A stretch of 64,000 nt of DNA from Gerris lacustris (lineage: Eukaryota > Arthropoda > Insecta > Hemiptera > Gerridae), in the NCBI GenBank assembly GCA_951217055.1, contig OX578284.1, positions 22,193,187 through 22,257,186 on the forward strand, in the 5' to 3' direction. How positions within the stretch are numbered: the first letter of the stretch is position 1; every line of letters begins with the position of its first letter. The notes below the pieces were generated by a model. The model was given only the letters and a program-made list of their open reading frames with translations. It was not told the DNA's origin and searched no databases. Below, in pieces: positions 55,001 through 64,000 of the stretch. The position numbers and the translations under genes were made by a program.

Positions 55001-55618
55001 TCAGCACCAGCCTTACTGAAGTTTTTAGGCCGAATGGATAGTGCTTATCCGGATAGTGCTTATCCGGATAGTGCTTACCATTGTGTGTTTCTTACTTTAT
55101 CCAGCCCGCTATAGACTGTCCTATTCTTGATCCTGCCCTTCCAACATAAATATTGGAGACCGCTGGACTATAACATGGTAATTTAGAAGTGCAGGTTGTA
55201 CTTCACAAAAACAATTGGACAAGACCATAAGGCTTCTGAGATGTAATGAAAGAGGAATGAATACATATAGATATCAATTCATGTAAATATTATCTTGTTT
55301 ATTTAAATATTATCTATATAACTTCAAATTTCTCCCTCTTGATGCTTTTTTTGGAAGACTAAAAAGTCAGGAATATAATTTTATTTCTTGAAAAGCCTCA
55401 CCAAGGTTATCTCTAAAATTAAAACCAATAACTTACCTTGCCAACGAGTCCAGCACCCCTTGGCAGGCCAACAGCAACATCATTGAAACCACCTGAACCT
55501 CCACCAAACTCACCAACAGCGACTGAATAGCCCATATACGAGTCATCCTCTGATTGTGGACCTTCACTAGTTGAGATTACATCAGGCCGAGCATGAGTAC
55601 TTTGCGATATCACTTGAC
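39984..55618 (-). CDS. if: integrin alpha, PS2/inflated-like, 5'-incomplete (16 exons seen)
   Basis: Exons in transcript order: 55437-55618, 54306-54515, 53847-53952, 53471-53705, 53015-53181, 51385-51533, 50990-51195, 49729-49796, 48972-49153, 47009-47178, 45522-45700, 45345-45436, 42559-45090, 42025-42171, 41464-41694, 39984-40079; every junction is GT/AG and in phase, 1649 residues. Order of domains: beta-propeller FG-GAP blades with calcium loops (DLDGDGTDDIIVG, DLNLDGYGDFAVG, DLDENLYPDLLVG), thigh and calf, an 844-codon Ser/Gly/Arg-rich exon ending at a furin-type RHRR, the light chain with Cys pairs, one membrane span, and a GFFKRNRP tail ending QPGDEAL. It would pair with a beta-PS subunit at the plasma membrane and bind matrix. 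The tail (RNRP...QPL-RNG-GDE-L) is what I recall for fly alpha-PS2. The N-terminal exons are missing from the window or were not recognised. Confidence 0.9.
40745..41385. mobile_element. nested inverted-repeat element in the last integrin intron
   Basis: The outer arms pair 40745-40870 with about 41255-41385 (ATTAGTAGTAATAGTAACGA / GTTACTACTAATAAGATTAT; AGAAGTAAGAACGTCCTTCT / AGAAGGACATTCTTACTTCT). A second pair inside contains CTAGAATCGACG / CGTCGATTCTAG and CGCGCTGTCAAC. The core is the hairpin at 41148-41245. There is no coding capacity and the class is unknown. Confidence 0.75.
41148..41245. repeat. perfect 41-bp hairpin
   Basis: GACCCCTCTTTGAACTTTTT opens an arm of 41 bases; a 16-base spacer follows, then the exact reverse complement ending GTTCAAAGAGGGGTC. 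It lies inside the intron before the integrin tail exon. Confidence 0.93.
41464..41694 (-). CDS. if: integrin alpha exon with stalk end and transmembrane helix
   Basis: It starts LAGWNQVNVSSMLVARV (end of calf-2) and reaches PEVVPLWIIVLSACAGAILL then MLLVFILYK, a single hydrophobic span that reads on into GFFKR in the next exon. GTAATT is the donor. Confidence 0.92.
42559..45090 (-). CDS. if: 844-codon Ser/Gly/Arg-rich integrin exon (calf-2 insert)
   Basis: This is one open frame between TTTATTTCAG and GTTTGT, far larger than the other exons (68-235 bp). It begins MEKKKKGSYDG (an internal Met, not a start), continues with Ser and Gly homopolymers, three diverged modules each containing NTTW and W-x-(V/I)-N-(K/R/Q)-DGI/V (near 44250-44340, 43970-44040 and 43715-43800), then SRHYEFESSS-type repeats, and ends YGPRHRRQ. 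RHRR fits a furin site separating heavy and light chains. NTTW gives N-glycosylation sequons. Fly alpha-PS2 also has an extended region before its cleavage site, but I do not recall one of this size. It is expected to be extracellular and disordered. Confidence 0.88.
45906..45962 (+). mobile_element. SINE tail fragment
   Basis: TTTTTCTCTGTATGTCTCCC, then TAGTTAATGATAATTATAAT, is the same tail as at 2413-2463 and 3072-3122, here without the tRNA-like head. It lies in an integrin intron. Confidence 0.7.
45963..47008 (-). other. integrin intron with unclassified repeat-like sequence
   Basis: About 46190-46900 is GC-richer than typical intron (GTCGGTCGAACACGTCACC, GGTGGGCCCCGACCCTGG) and probably derives from an unidentified repeat. 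No coding similarity was recognised in any frame. Confidence 0.4.
47361..48002. mobile_element. piggyBac-like MITE in an integrin intron
   Basis: The left end CCTTGGAATGCCAATGGTA follows TTAA (47357-47360); the right end TACCATTAGCATTGAAGGG precedes TTAA. Inside, TAGTCGAATCGACGA and TCGTCGATTCGACTA are inverted near the ends. The middle (47600-47780) is strongly G-rich on the plus strand. Confidence 0.8.
48060..48790. mobile_element. unclassified repeat element, copy 2 (inverted relative of 7180-8405)
   Basis: It contains GCCAAGTCTCGCGTAAAAAG, a TCTACATGTTTCAATTTAAA stretch and, at the right, the inverted AGCACAGCC end (GGCTGTGCT at 48765). It lacks the internal inverted segment of copy 1. 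It contains a 13-base G tract at 48713. Confidence 0.65.
50535..50807. mobile_element. piggyBac-like MITE with GGATCCAC palindromes
   Basis: The left end CCCATTGAATGCG follows TTAA (50531); the right end CGCATTGAATGGG precedes TTGA (50808), a one-base variant. Inside, TGGATCCACNGTGGATCCA-type palindromes repeat three times (50633, 50731, 50773). Confidence 0.75.
52273..52489. mobile_element. palindromic MITE, TTAA-flanked, GGCGGCTTTCACACC ends
   Basis: GGCGGCTTTCACACCGAAGT and ACTTCGGTGTGAAAGCCGCC are a perfect inverted pair flanked by TTAA on both sides. Inner CAGGACGCATGCGTCCTG and GGTGGCAAGATGCAT/ATGCATCTTGCCACC also pair. It lies in an integrin intron. Confidence 0.8.
54860..55165. mobile_element. 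hAT fragment
   Basis: The right end ATATTGGAGACCGCTG is a hAT-like terminus (reverse complement CAGCGGTCTCC). Repeated GGCCCGCC / CAGCCCGC wording inside fits Charlie-like elements. No left end was found. It contains GGATAGTGCTTATCC x3 at 55036-55080. Confidence 0.45.
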
Positions 55619-58005
55619 CTAAGAGAGATAAACCACATGGATTAATAATTTATCATGGAATGAATTATACAAAGAGATTAGAGCATTGAAAATATAGAAA
55701 AATAGAAGTAAAAAAGAACTTCTAAACATTCAACTAAATTAGTTGAATTTTCTTTTTTAAAAAAGTTAATAACTTTTATTTATCAAAGATAAAATAAAAA
55801 TGTATTAAGTCAGACTGTATTAGAACCAGTGTACTATCAATCACATTAGTTCAAGTTCAAAGAAATAATAAATCGAATGCTTTTATTGCTCTCCAATTTG
55901 AAATTATATTTATTGAGATTCACTCAGAATACTCTCATATTAATTCTTGTAATTTGTGGAACAAAAGAACGTTACTAATAGAAATGTATTATCTTTTGTC
56001 CAAGGCTACAACCAATTAAGATTGAAAAGATCAGTAAGTATTAAAACAGAAGTGAGTGAAATAGAAACTGAAACATCTGATGTAATTTAAATTGCGACTA
56101 ATCAAGAATGTGATTCATTAAATTGAGACTTTTACAATTAATTAAATTATTTTAATTATAATAAAAAATAATTTATTAACATCAGAGAGCCATTTTCAAC
56201 TGGATTTTTAATTTCTCATATAAAGAGAAAGTATTGTGATTTAAATAATAATACATTTTAAAAAAAATATAATATATTAGGGTTTTTTTCAGGTAAATCC
56301 TAAAAGATATGGAGACTATTATGCTCTCCAAACAAAAGTAACTTGAATGGTGAATACGAAAAATTCAAGAAGAGACTTAAATTTATAATATAAATTTACA
56401 AGAAAAAAGGTAATTGAAGACCTTTTAAAACAATATCTTAAGGCTGAACGCAGATAGAGTGCTTTTGGTCAAGTTGACATCTAGGCTTTCATTGCTACAT
56501 CACTTGCAAATTTGTAACCATCAAGCACGGAATCGGAGCATTTCTGGATAATCAAAAAGATGCTTAAGCGAGAAAAGGGGAAATTTTAGGACTAAAAGTG
56601 TCACGTTATTTTTTATTTTTGACTTGAGGCACAAAAACTTAATCAAATTAAGATTTAAAAATATCTTTGCTCATCCAGCTTATTTTTTAAGCTTGATAAT
56701 TGACAGATACAGATAGTGCCTTCATGGTCACACGTTGGGAGTAGTAGAGAAAAGTGGATGGCGTAGAATCGAAAGAGGGGTGTGCCTGAAAGTTAAACGA
56801 GAAAAAACGGTGAATTGGTAGACATATATAATCGAGGTTCTACTATACTTCAATGGAAAGACTTGAGTTAAAAGTTCATTCATATTGTTTAATTGCATAA
56901 GAGAAAACAATAAGTATGCTGTGCATTTTAAATATCATGTTAAATTAAATTTAGATTGGCGGATTTAACAGTCAACTCTACCAAAACAACTCTGTCTATT
57001 TTCAACCAAAAACCTAAAAAAAAATAAAATAAGAATTAGACAATAGAATCCTGTTAAACACAATTAATTATATTTTTATATTAAAAACTAGATTAAATTT
57101 TATTAAATATCATTTTAGGGTTAATCATTATTTTTTTTATTAAATACTAAAAATAATTTATTTTTAATTAAAAAAATTATAAAAATACAAAAATGACATT
57201 TAATAAAATTTAATATAGTTTTAAATATAAAAATATTAAAAAAATGTTTCAAAACTACAAATAAAAACTATATTGCGGAGATATTAAATGGAATAAAATA
57301 AATCTACTAGGATCTTACTACAAGAAGTACAAAACATAAAGCAATTACATATATAATACAAATAGAATAACAACATGCAAATTTGTTTATAATTACTGTG
57401 TACATTATTATCAGAAATAATCAATTATAATAATGATTAAAATAGAATTTATATTATGTAACACTAGCAGATTTATTGATTCTGAGCTTAATTATTTAAA
57501 TAAATTACAGTAAAAATTTACAATGTTAAATAACCAAGGTAAAAATCATTGAAGGGGCTTATTGCTAAGTCCCCTCCCCCCAAAAAAATACCACATATTG
57601 GATAAAGATAAAATTTAAATAATATCTACCTATAACAATTATATTTCAGTGTCAAACTAAACTGATATTGAACTCTACTTATTGCCCAAATTTATATCCT
57701 GTATCCTGATAAAAGCACAATTATTAAATGAAAATAAACTTACTGCGGCACCATTCTAAATTACCTTAAAAAAGCTTATAGTGAACAACTTTTGTATTCT
57801 GGTCAGACTTGAATAAACTTCCATATGATGAATAGAATCATATTTAGGGCCAGAAATAATAAATAGAGAAGAAGATAGTCAACTCCCTTCTTGTTCAAAT
57901 ATTGTTAAGTTTAGAGAAGAGGAAATCGTTTCCTTAACAGTTTAGACTGCACAGTAGAAAAAAAGGAACTTATCATGCCAAAAATATCTATAAAAATGTC
58001 TTCCT

Positions 58006-58074
58006 CTTTGACAAGATTTGAACCTGCAACCTCCTTATTATCAACCAGCATCTTAAGACTCCTCGGCCATCAGA
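58006..58074 (-). mobile_element. tRNA-like sequence, likely SINE head
   Basis: On the minus strand it has an A-box-like GATGGCCGAGGAGTCTTAAG and a B-box GGTTCAAATC at class II tRNA spacing, but the acceptor ends do not pair convincingly. It is more likely a SINE or tRNA pseudogene than a functional tRNA. Confidence 0.4.
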
Positions 58075-59260
58075 CTTTGTATGTTGAAGTAGGTGAATTG
58101 GGTAAAAGAACAGAAAAAAGGCGGTTGGGTTTCTTTACCCTGCATTAGTTCCAGTTTTTGGCAATTGCCAGAGTGCAGCACCATCGCAAATTATGGTATA
58201 ACCCACTCCCGCTAGTTGAACGGGGCTGGTTAGGACTATCTAATTTGTATGGATGATAAGCTCCTTATAGCTACAATATATATTTTCTGCTCAACAAGTG
58301 TTATTATATATTCTATAAAATGCATTTATTTCAAGACATATTATAATGTACACAATATTATAACCGTTTACTACTACAATAGAAGTAAAGAATAAAGATG
58401 TTAAATAATAAAATATTAGATGTTAGTAAAGAGAGGTGAAGATAACGAGTATAATAATATATAATATATTTATAATATACCATCTCCAAATTGAATAAAA
58501 AAGCCATAAAACCATAAAAAATAATAAGCAATTAAAACTAATGAAGCTATAAAAAAATAGCCCATAATTCCCATGTAAAAAAAGTTAATATTTGCCTGCA
58601 AAAAACAAATTATAATATTAACAATGATAATCGTAATAATAAATAAGCGTAAACATGTACATAAAACCTGTTGTATTAAACAAAATGTTCATAAAAAGCC
58701 CATAAAGTGTCCTGATATGTTGGTAGCTTGTTTGTATAAAACCTAAAGTGGTTTAGAATTAAAGCACAGCATAAAATTAACTAAAAGAACCGACAACATA
58801 TAAAATGAAAAATAAGGAGGATCTGGGATACATTGTGATAAAAATCTTAAGTTTGAAGCCTTCTTATAAAAAATACAAATAATTATGATTACAAAAAAGT
58901 CTTAGTTAGTTATTTCAATTGAGATATTGTAGAGTATAAACAATTTGAATAAAATTGGAAAAATGGATGTATTATATCTCAAACCACAGTCGAGTCGAAA
59001 AAAATTTGAAAACAAATTGTTTCAACCTCTTCTTCTTCAGAGGTGATCACATAATAATGATCAATAAAACGGATTGATATTGGTTGTGATTAAATATTTC
59101 CTATTAGTACTGGTATAAAAATAGACCAAAATCATTGATCGTTAAACACAAAATTAGTCCATCCATGGAACTTGGTTTATGACTTTGTCTTGACAGTGAA
59201 ATTAAATATCAGAAAAGTCCCTAACATAGGTTTTATTGGGAAAACCACAGGATTGCTACC

Positions 59261-59549
59261 TTCATATCTCGATAAGGAATGATTTAATCTAACTGAAAGT
59301 TGTCTATTCTTCATATCTCGATAAGGAATGATTTAATCTAACTGAAAGTTGTCTATTCTTCATATCTCGATAAGGAATGATTTAATCAAACTGAAAGTTG
59401 TCTATTCTTCATATCTCGATAAGGAATGATTTAATCAACCTGAAAGTTGTCTATTCTTCATATCTCGATAAGGAATGATTTAATCTAACTGAAAGTTGTC
59501 TATTCTTCATATCTCGATAAGGAATGATTTAAACAACCTGAAAGTTGTC
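59261..59549 (+). repeat. 49-bp tandem repeat, six copies
   Basis: The unit is CATATCTCGATAAGGAATGA then TTTAATCTAACTGAAAGTTG and TCTATTCTT; copies start at 59263, 59312, 59361, 59410, 59459 and 59508 with one to three changes each. Near identity points to recent expansion. Confidence 0.95.
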
Positions 59550-62500
59550 ACATTTCATACAGCTTTATAAAATATGTAGGGACACATCACGTGACTAATT
59601 TCATTTTTCATTAAAGATTTTATTAATTCCCCCCTTTCTCCCCCTTAAAAAAAACTTTGTTCCAACCCTAAAAATGTTGGGGTCTCTTTAGATTCAGATA
59701 TTCAATTCTACTGCCAAGACCACGTTTCATGAATGGACAAATTTTGTTTTTTTTCCATCCCCTATTAAATTTTCCCCCTGTATTAAATTTGTAGATAAGA
59801 ATAAACTAATTAATTTGTAATCCTTCCACTTTTATTCTAAGTGTTATAAAATTATAATCAACGAGTAAAATTATATTCTTTTAGAATAATTAATTGTCCA
59901 ATAATAATCAAAGTATAAAAAATTTATTTAATCAATCATAAAGTATAAAAAAATAAAGCAATTTAAAATATTGATACAAAATGAATAAAAAAAAGGCTTT
60001 ACAAAATTTGTTAGATAAATAAAACTAAGCTATATTTTAGAAATAAAAATGTATGTCCTAGAAGAGGAAATTTAAATCCAATTTTACCTTTATGAGAATC
60101 ATTAATGTAACTGAATTATTTTAGAGATCTCAAGTATTTTTTTAATAGATTTATTACTTTTTTTCTATTTTAATCTGCTGTAATGTTATGCCGTTTTAGA
60201 TTTAGAGATAAAAAAAAACTTTTTTAAAAATGTATTTTGGTAAAGTAATAATTGTACAGATAATTTACTACCTGGATTTATATTTACCAATTTATATATA
60301 TATTTACAAATTTAATTTATTAATTCCATTAGAGTTAATTACTTCTTTTTTAAAAAAATAATATTAAGAATTAAATAAATACAATAATCTGTAAATATTA
60401 ATGTTTCTTTTGTATCAATTGAAATTAATATTAAAAACATTGCTATATAATATAAAATATTAGTTGTTTATCTATACCGGTTAATAAAAAATAAAGTAAA
60501 TAATTAACATTTATAGTAAATAAAACAAAACAAAAATTTTGAACCACCGCCCAGCCAAATTTGGTGTTAATTATGAACTACTTCAAAAGACATTTTACTT
60601 GAGAAAAATGAGGAACAATAGAGTATAGATTTTGTACAGAATATAAATTATTAGTTGAATTTATGAATAATTTTATAGGTGTAAAAACTGCTTTGACTTT
60701 GCTACAAATCTTGACTGAGGAAGATATTTTTAAAACTAATTAATATTTGCCTTTTACAAATCAACTCGATGTGGTCATTATCGGTCATGGAAGAATTTGG
60801 CGCAAGATGATTTCTTAAGCAAGCCCACACCGGGACTCGAGGATGTCTTTGTTGCAGGGCTAAATCGGCGCTGCTGAGATTCAGAGTCGCAAATATCCTT
60901 GTGCCCATGCAGTGCCCGGAGCACATTGCTAGTCTATGTGATAAAAGATTTTGAGTCATCTTAGTTTACACCGGGACACGAAGTTGCGGGGCTGAATTGC
61001 AGAAGTGCCCATTCTCGCAGCATTGAGTCTCGGTGAGGACTAAGCTTTATATTAATAACCCCATCCAATAAGGAACAAGGTTGTAAAATGCTTCCAAATG
61101 TGGAAGTGTAATAACAATTTAGGATTTTTGACGCATCTCAGAGAATGTGTTTTTTGAGATCTGGTAACATCCATGAAGAAATCAATGAACATAAAATTAT
61201 TTTTTTCATAGATAGGATTGAGGCTTCATTCATATATAGAGAAGCAATCAGAAAGTACCAATTATAGATATGTTTTTTAATATTATCTATGTCTTATTTG
61301 TAGATGGCAAACACATATTTCTTTGTGTTTTTAGTTTGATGCATTTAAATATTAACATGTTTTAAATAATCAAAGCAGCAATTAAATGGTTTAGACAACT
61401 ATTTAAAGAAAACACAATATTCTGGTGGAAATCTGTACTCTATAATTTTTGTTACAAAGGATTAAAAAAGCGCAACGGACCAGGAACCAAACTTGCAATC
61501 CGCCGAGGTAAATAATTTTTTTTTTAAATAATTTTATTTTCTTGTTTTTAAGTTTTTTGTTGGTTTACTGTGTTTTATTTATTTTTTTCTTTGTTTATCT
61601 TATCTTTTTTTTGTTTCTTTACCTTCCTCGATAATGGTTAATCTGGGCGGGAGGAATTGGAGACGAGCGTAGGCATCTATAGAATGGAGCTGACCTGCGA
61701 ACCAGTCCCACCAAATCAATATCAAAAATATACCACCTAGCTTAAAAATCTATACAATCATCTGATCAACATACAATACAATCATTTTAAAATATATAAT
61801 TAAAAATTATACTTTAAAAAATAACTTTAAACAATAAAATAAAAAAAATAGCAAGAATTAAGTGGATTAAATATTAAATGGTAATGTAGAAAAATAAAAA
61901 TAAGAAAATATATAAAACTGATAGACATTAGTGTATGTTTATCATTTATTCAAATTATAAAAGTAACAATAATTTTAAATTAAATATTATATATAAAACA
62001 AATAAAAATATGTATAATAATGATGAGGAATCGTTGTTTTTTATTAAATTTATTTTTTTATTTTTTTTTTATTGAAAGCCTATCTATTATCATTTTTTAA
62101 AAATAACCATAGATCTATATTGTTAAGTCCAATCAAATTGATTTCTAGAAAAAAGTTTCAATTTTTATTATAATTGGCACAAACATCGTGTGAAACTACT
62201 TGGGTTAAAAATGTCACTCAGCAAAATTTATTTGTCTTGTCTTGTTACATTTGTGATTAGGTTTATAATATTTTAACGTTTAAAGTTTTCAAATATATTT
62301 GAAGTTAAACAAATTTAAACTGCAGCCTTGATTAAAGATACTTATAAACACAAAATTTACTTCATGTCTTCAAACCTTTTCAAGTTATTGCCATACTAAA
62401 GAAAGGTATGGTGTGACAGGTGTAAATAATTGTTTAATAGGTATAAAGAAATTTGCGCAGCCATTGTTGTCACTGGATTTAATGTTTTTACATGACATTT

Positions 62501-63299
62501 GGATCCATGATCCATATGAGATATTCAAATTGTTGAAATAAAGGCAATCCCTGCCTAAAAATGTAAATCATTAATATCATTATTAAATGAGAATTTTCTT
62601 TTGTAGCCAGTGGCATGAATAGTGGGGGTAAACCAGAGATGTGTTTTTGATTCCATTTTCTGGTCATTTGACTTTGAATAAAAAATACCCAATTTGAAGA
62701 TAGAATGTGTCATTGTGTCACCATTGATGATATAATCTTCCCAACTCATATTTATCAATTTGACTCACAAATATAAAGTGCAATAATGTATCCAAACAGA
62801 AAAGTTATTTAAAGTTTCCATAAATTAATTAAATGAGTTCCTCACATTATATAATATAAAATAAAAATAGCTATAAAATAAATATAAAGTAACTAATACC
62901 TAGGATACAATATTAAAAATAAAATAATGACCTCTATCAAGCCTTAATAAATATTGAATTATAAAATTATTATAAACTAAATATAATTGAAAAAAAAATG
63001 TAGAAAAAGTTGTAGTAAACAGCTAGGAATAAAGAGGTAAGGAGTGCAGTCATTGTGTTAACAGCCAAATCTAAAAAATAAGCCTGTATAAGTAAATCAG
63101 TGTAAAATTGCTGCACATAAGCCTGCATAAAACAGTGCATTTGCTTTGTGACCCGATTGCTAACTTAATAAAACCAGAGGATAAATTAAGGATAGAAGTT
63201 TGAATGTGGATGAGCTGAAATAAATGAGATATTAGGACAACATCAATTTTTTCTTCTAGAAACATTAAAAAAAATCGGAACGGAAATCTTAGACTTCTT

Positions 63300-63390
63300 T
63301 TTTTGCTTGTCAAGTTGGGTTTAAACATCGATGTTTTCTTTCGATGTTTTGACTAACATCGATGATTGTCTATCGATGTCCCAACCCTAC
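63300..63390. repeat. ATCGATG-rich terminus
   Basis: Four ATCGATG/TCGATGT motifs within 70 bases, ending ATCGATGTCCCAACCCTA, resemble the end of a hAT-like element (reverse complement TAGGGTTGGGACATCGAT). The other end was not found. Confidence 0.4.
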
Positions 63391-63394
63391 TTGG

Positions 63395-63583
63395 GAGTAT
63401 AGAGTATTATGTGGTGGCTCAGGAAATGAACTTGGGATTAACACTGAGTATCCCATAGAACTAGAACATAAGCTAATTCATATTCACTGCTTTCTTGTGG
63501 AGGAATTGATGATATTGGTAGCTAAAGAGCATCTTCATCTAGGATGTTTTAATCTGATAGCTTTAAATGCCAGAAAGCTCTGA
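63395..63583 (+). pseudogene. possible BEL/Pao integrase zinc-binding relic
   Basis: The plus-strand frame reads YRVLCGGSGNELGINTEYPI, then LVEELMILVAKEHLHLGCFN and LIALNARKL before a stop. This resembles the pattern R-x-x-G-R-L-x-N ... hP-I-x-L ... L-I-x-x-x-H-x-x-x-L-H-x-G of retroelement H2C2 integrase domains. Only ~60 codons remain, so the call is tentative. Confidence 0.4.
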
Positions 63584-64000
63584 GCTACAAGACCTGAACT
63601 GGAATTTCCCTTGAAACATTGATTTGTAACAATAAGAAGGAAAAATAATATTTTATACAACCACAGTTTAAGAATCAACCACAGGATGGAAATAGCTGTT
63701 TAGGACCAAAAGAAAATATACTAAAAAATATAAATAATTAAAAAAAGCTTGATAGAGATCATAATATTGACAATATCATTATAAATCCTAATAAATAACC
63801 TAAACTCAACTTATATAATAATCCTAATTGTAAACTTAAAAAATAAAAAAAATAATGGCTATAATGAAAAACATAGTTGTAGAAGTAAATTGGGGGGAAG
63901 TACATAGAAAAAGATTTTGTAAAGTGGAAAATGAAGCAAGATTTTTCATTTTGATAGTATTCATTCATTCCAGTTTGCATTATCACACACACACAAACAA

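Larger units (their letters stand above)
55619..64000 (-). other. probable long intron or 5' region of the integrin gene
   Basis: The first visible integrin exon needs an upstream exon ending in phase 1, so this stretch is intronic or holds an exon I could not recognise. It is AT-rich with a tRNA-like relic, a tandem array, MITE-like fragments near 56830 (GAGGTTCTACTATA) and 60820-61050 (ACACCGGGAC repeats), and a retrotransposon relic. Confidence 0.5.

Noticed and set aside
60702..61047. 85-codon minus-strand frame (MTQNLLSHRLAMCSGH...)
   Set aside because: It falls in a GC-richer MITE-like patch with repeated ACACCGGGAC words; no conserved protein motif and no splice partners.
61630..61720. 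Possible upstream integrin exon on the minus strand (SAPFYRCLRSSP reading between AG and GTAAAG)
   Set aside because: The FYRC resemblance to integrin N-terminal blades is short, FG-GAP context is absent, and the surrounding GC-rich patches look like repeat sequence.
1..64000. CRISPR arrays, operons, bacterial promoters or ribosome binding sites
   Set aside because: The window is eukaryotic nuclear DNA; tandem repeats here lack the spacer structure of CRISPR, and genes are spliced.

Overview
This window is AT-rich, intron-rich, repeat-dense nuclear DNA from an arthropod, almost certainly an insect. Introns have GT..AG borders and coding exons mostly run 70-240 bp. The three recognisable multi-exon genes are closest to insect families: a copper-only SOD-repeat protein (Rsod type), NELF-A and integrin alpha-PS2 (inflated). 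A hemipteran or other hemimetabolous insect is a guess only. All gene assignments come from reading the sequence and from remembered family motifs; no search was run.

Layout. 1-4674 (+): the 3' seven coding exons of an Rsod-like, probably GPI-anchored protein. About 5100-9530 (-): a tandem segmental duplication carrying two intronless genes for nearly identical 217-residue secreted proteins of unknown function; the second unit is interrupted by a ~1.2 kb repeat. 9530-16160: intergenic DNA made largely of mobile elements (a fold-back element with nested ~120-bp repeats, a pogo-like MITE, a piggyBac-like MITE, a deleted mariner and a hAT MITE). 16163-28048 (-): complete Nelf-A, 11 coding exons, including an unexpected symmetric 132-bp exon. 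28049-39983: intergenic, with two hAT copies carrying clear 8-bp target duplications, retrotransposon relics and a Tigger/pogo relic. 39984-55618 (-): sixteen 3' exons of an integrin alpha gene with a 2.5-kb Ser/Gly/Arg-rich exon inserted in calf-2 just before the furin site. 55619-64000: probably intron or 5' flank of the same gene, with a 49-bp x6 tandem array, a tRNA-like relic and a BEL/Pao integrase relic; the integrin N-terminal exons were not found.

The genes do not form a pathway. NELF-A acts in promoter-proximal pausing, integrin alpha in adhesion, and the Rsod-like protein outside the cell. The most unusual content is the giant low-complexity exon with its own internal repeats in integrin alpha, the extra NELF-A exon, the duplicated secreted gene pair, and at least four different short inverted-repeat element families that share a GGCC..TTCACAC-like end.
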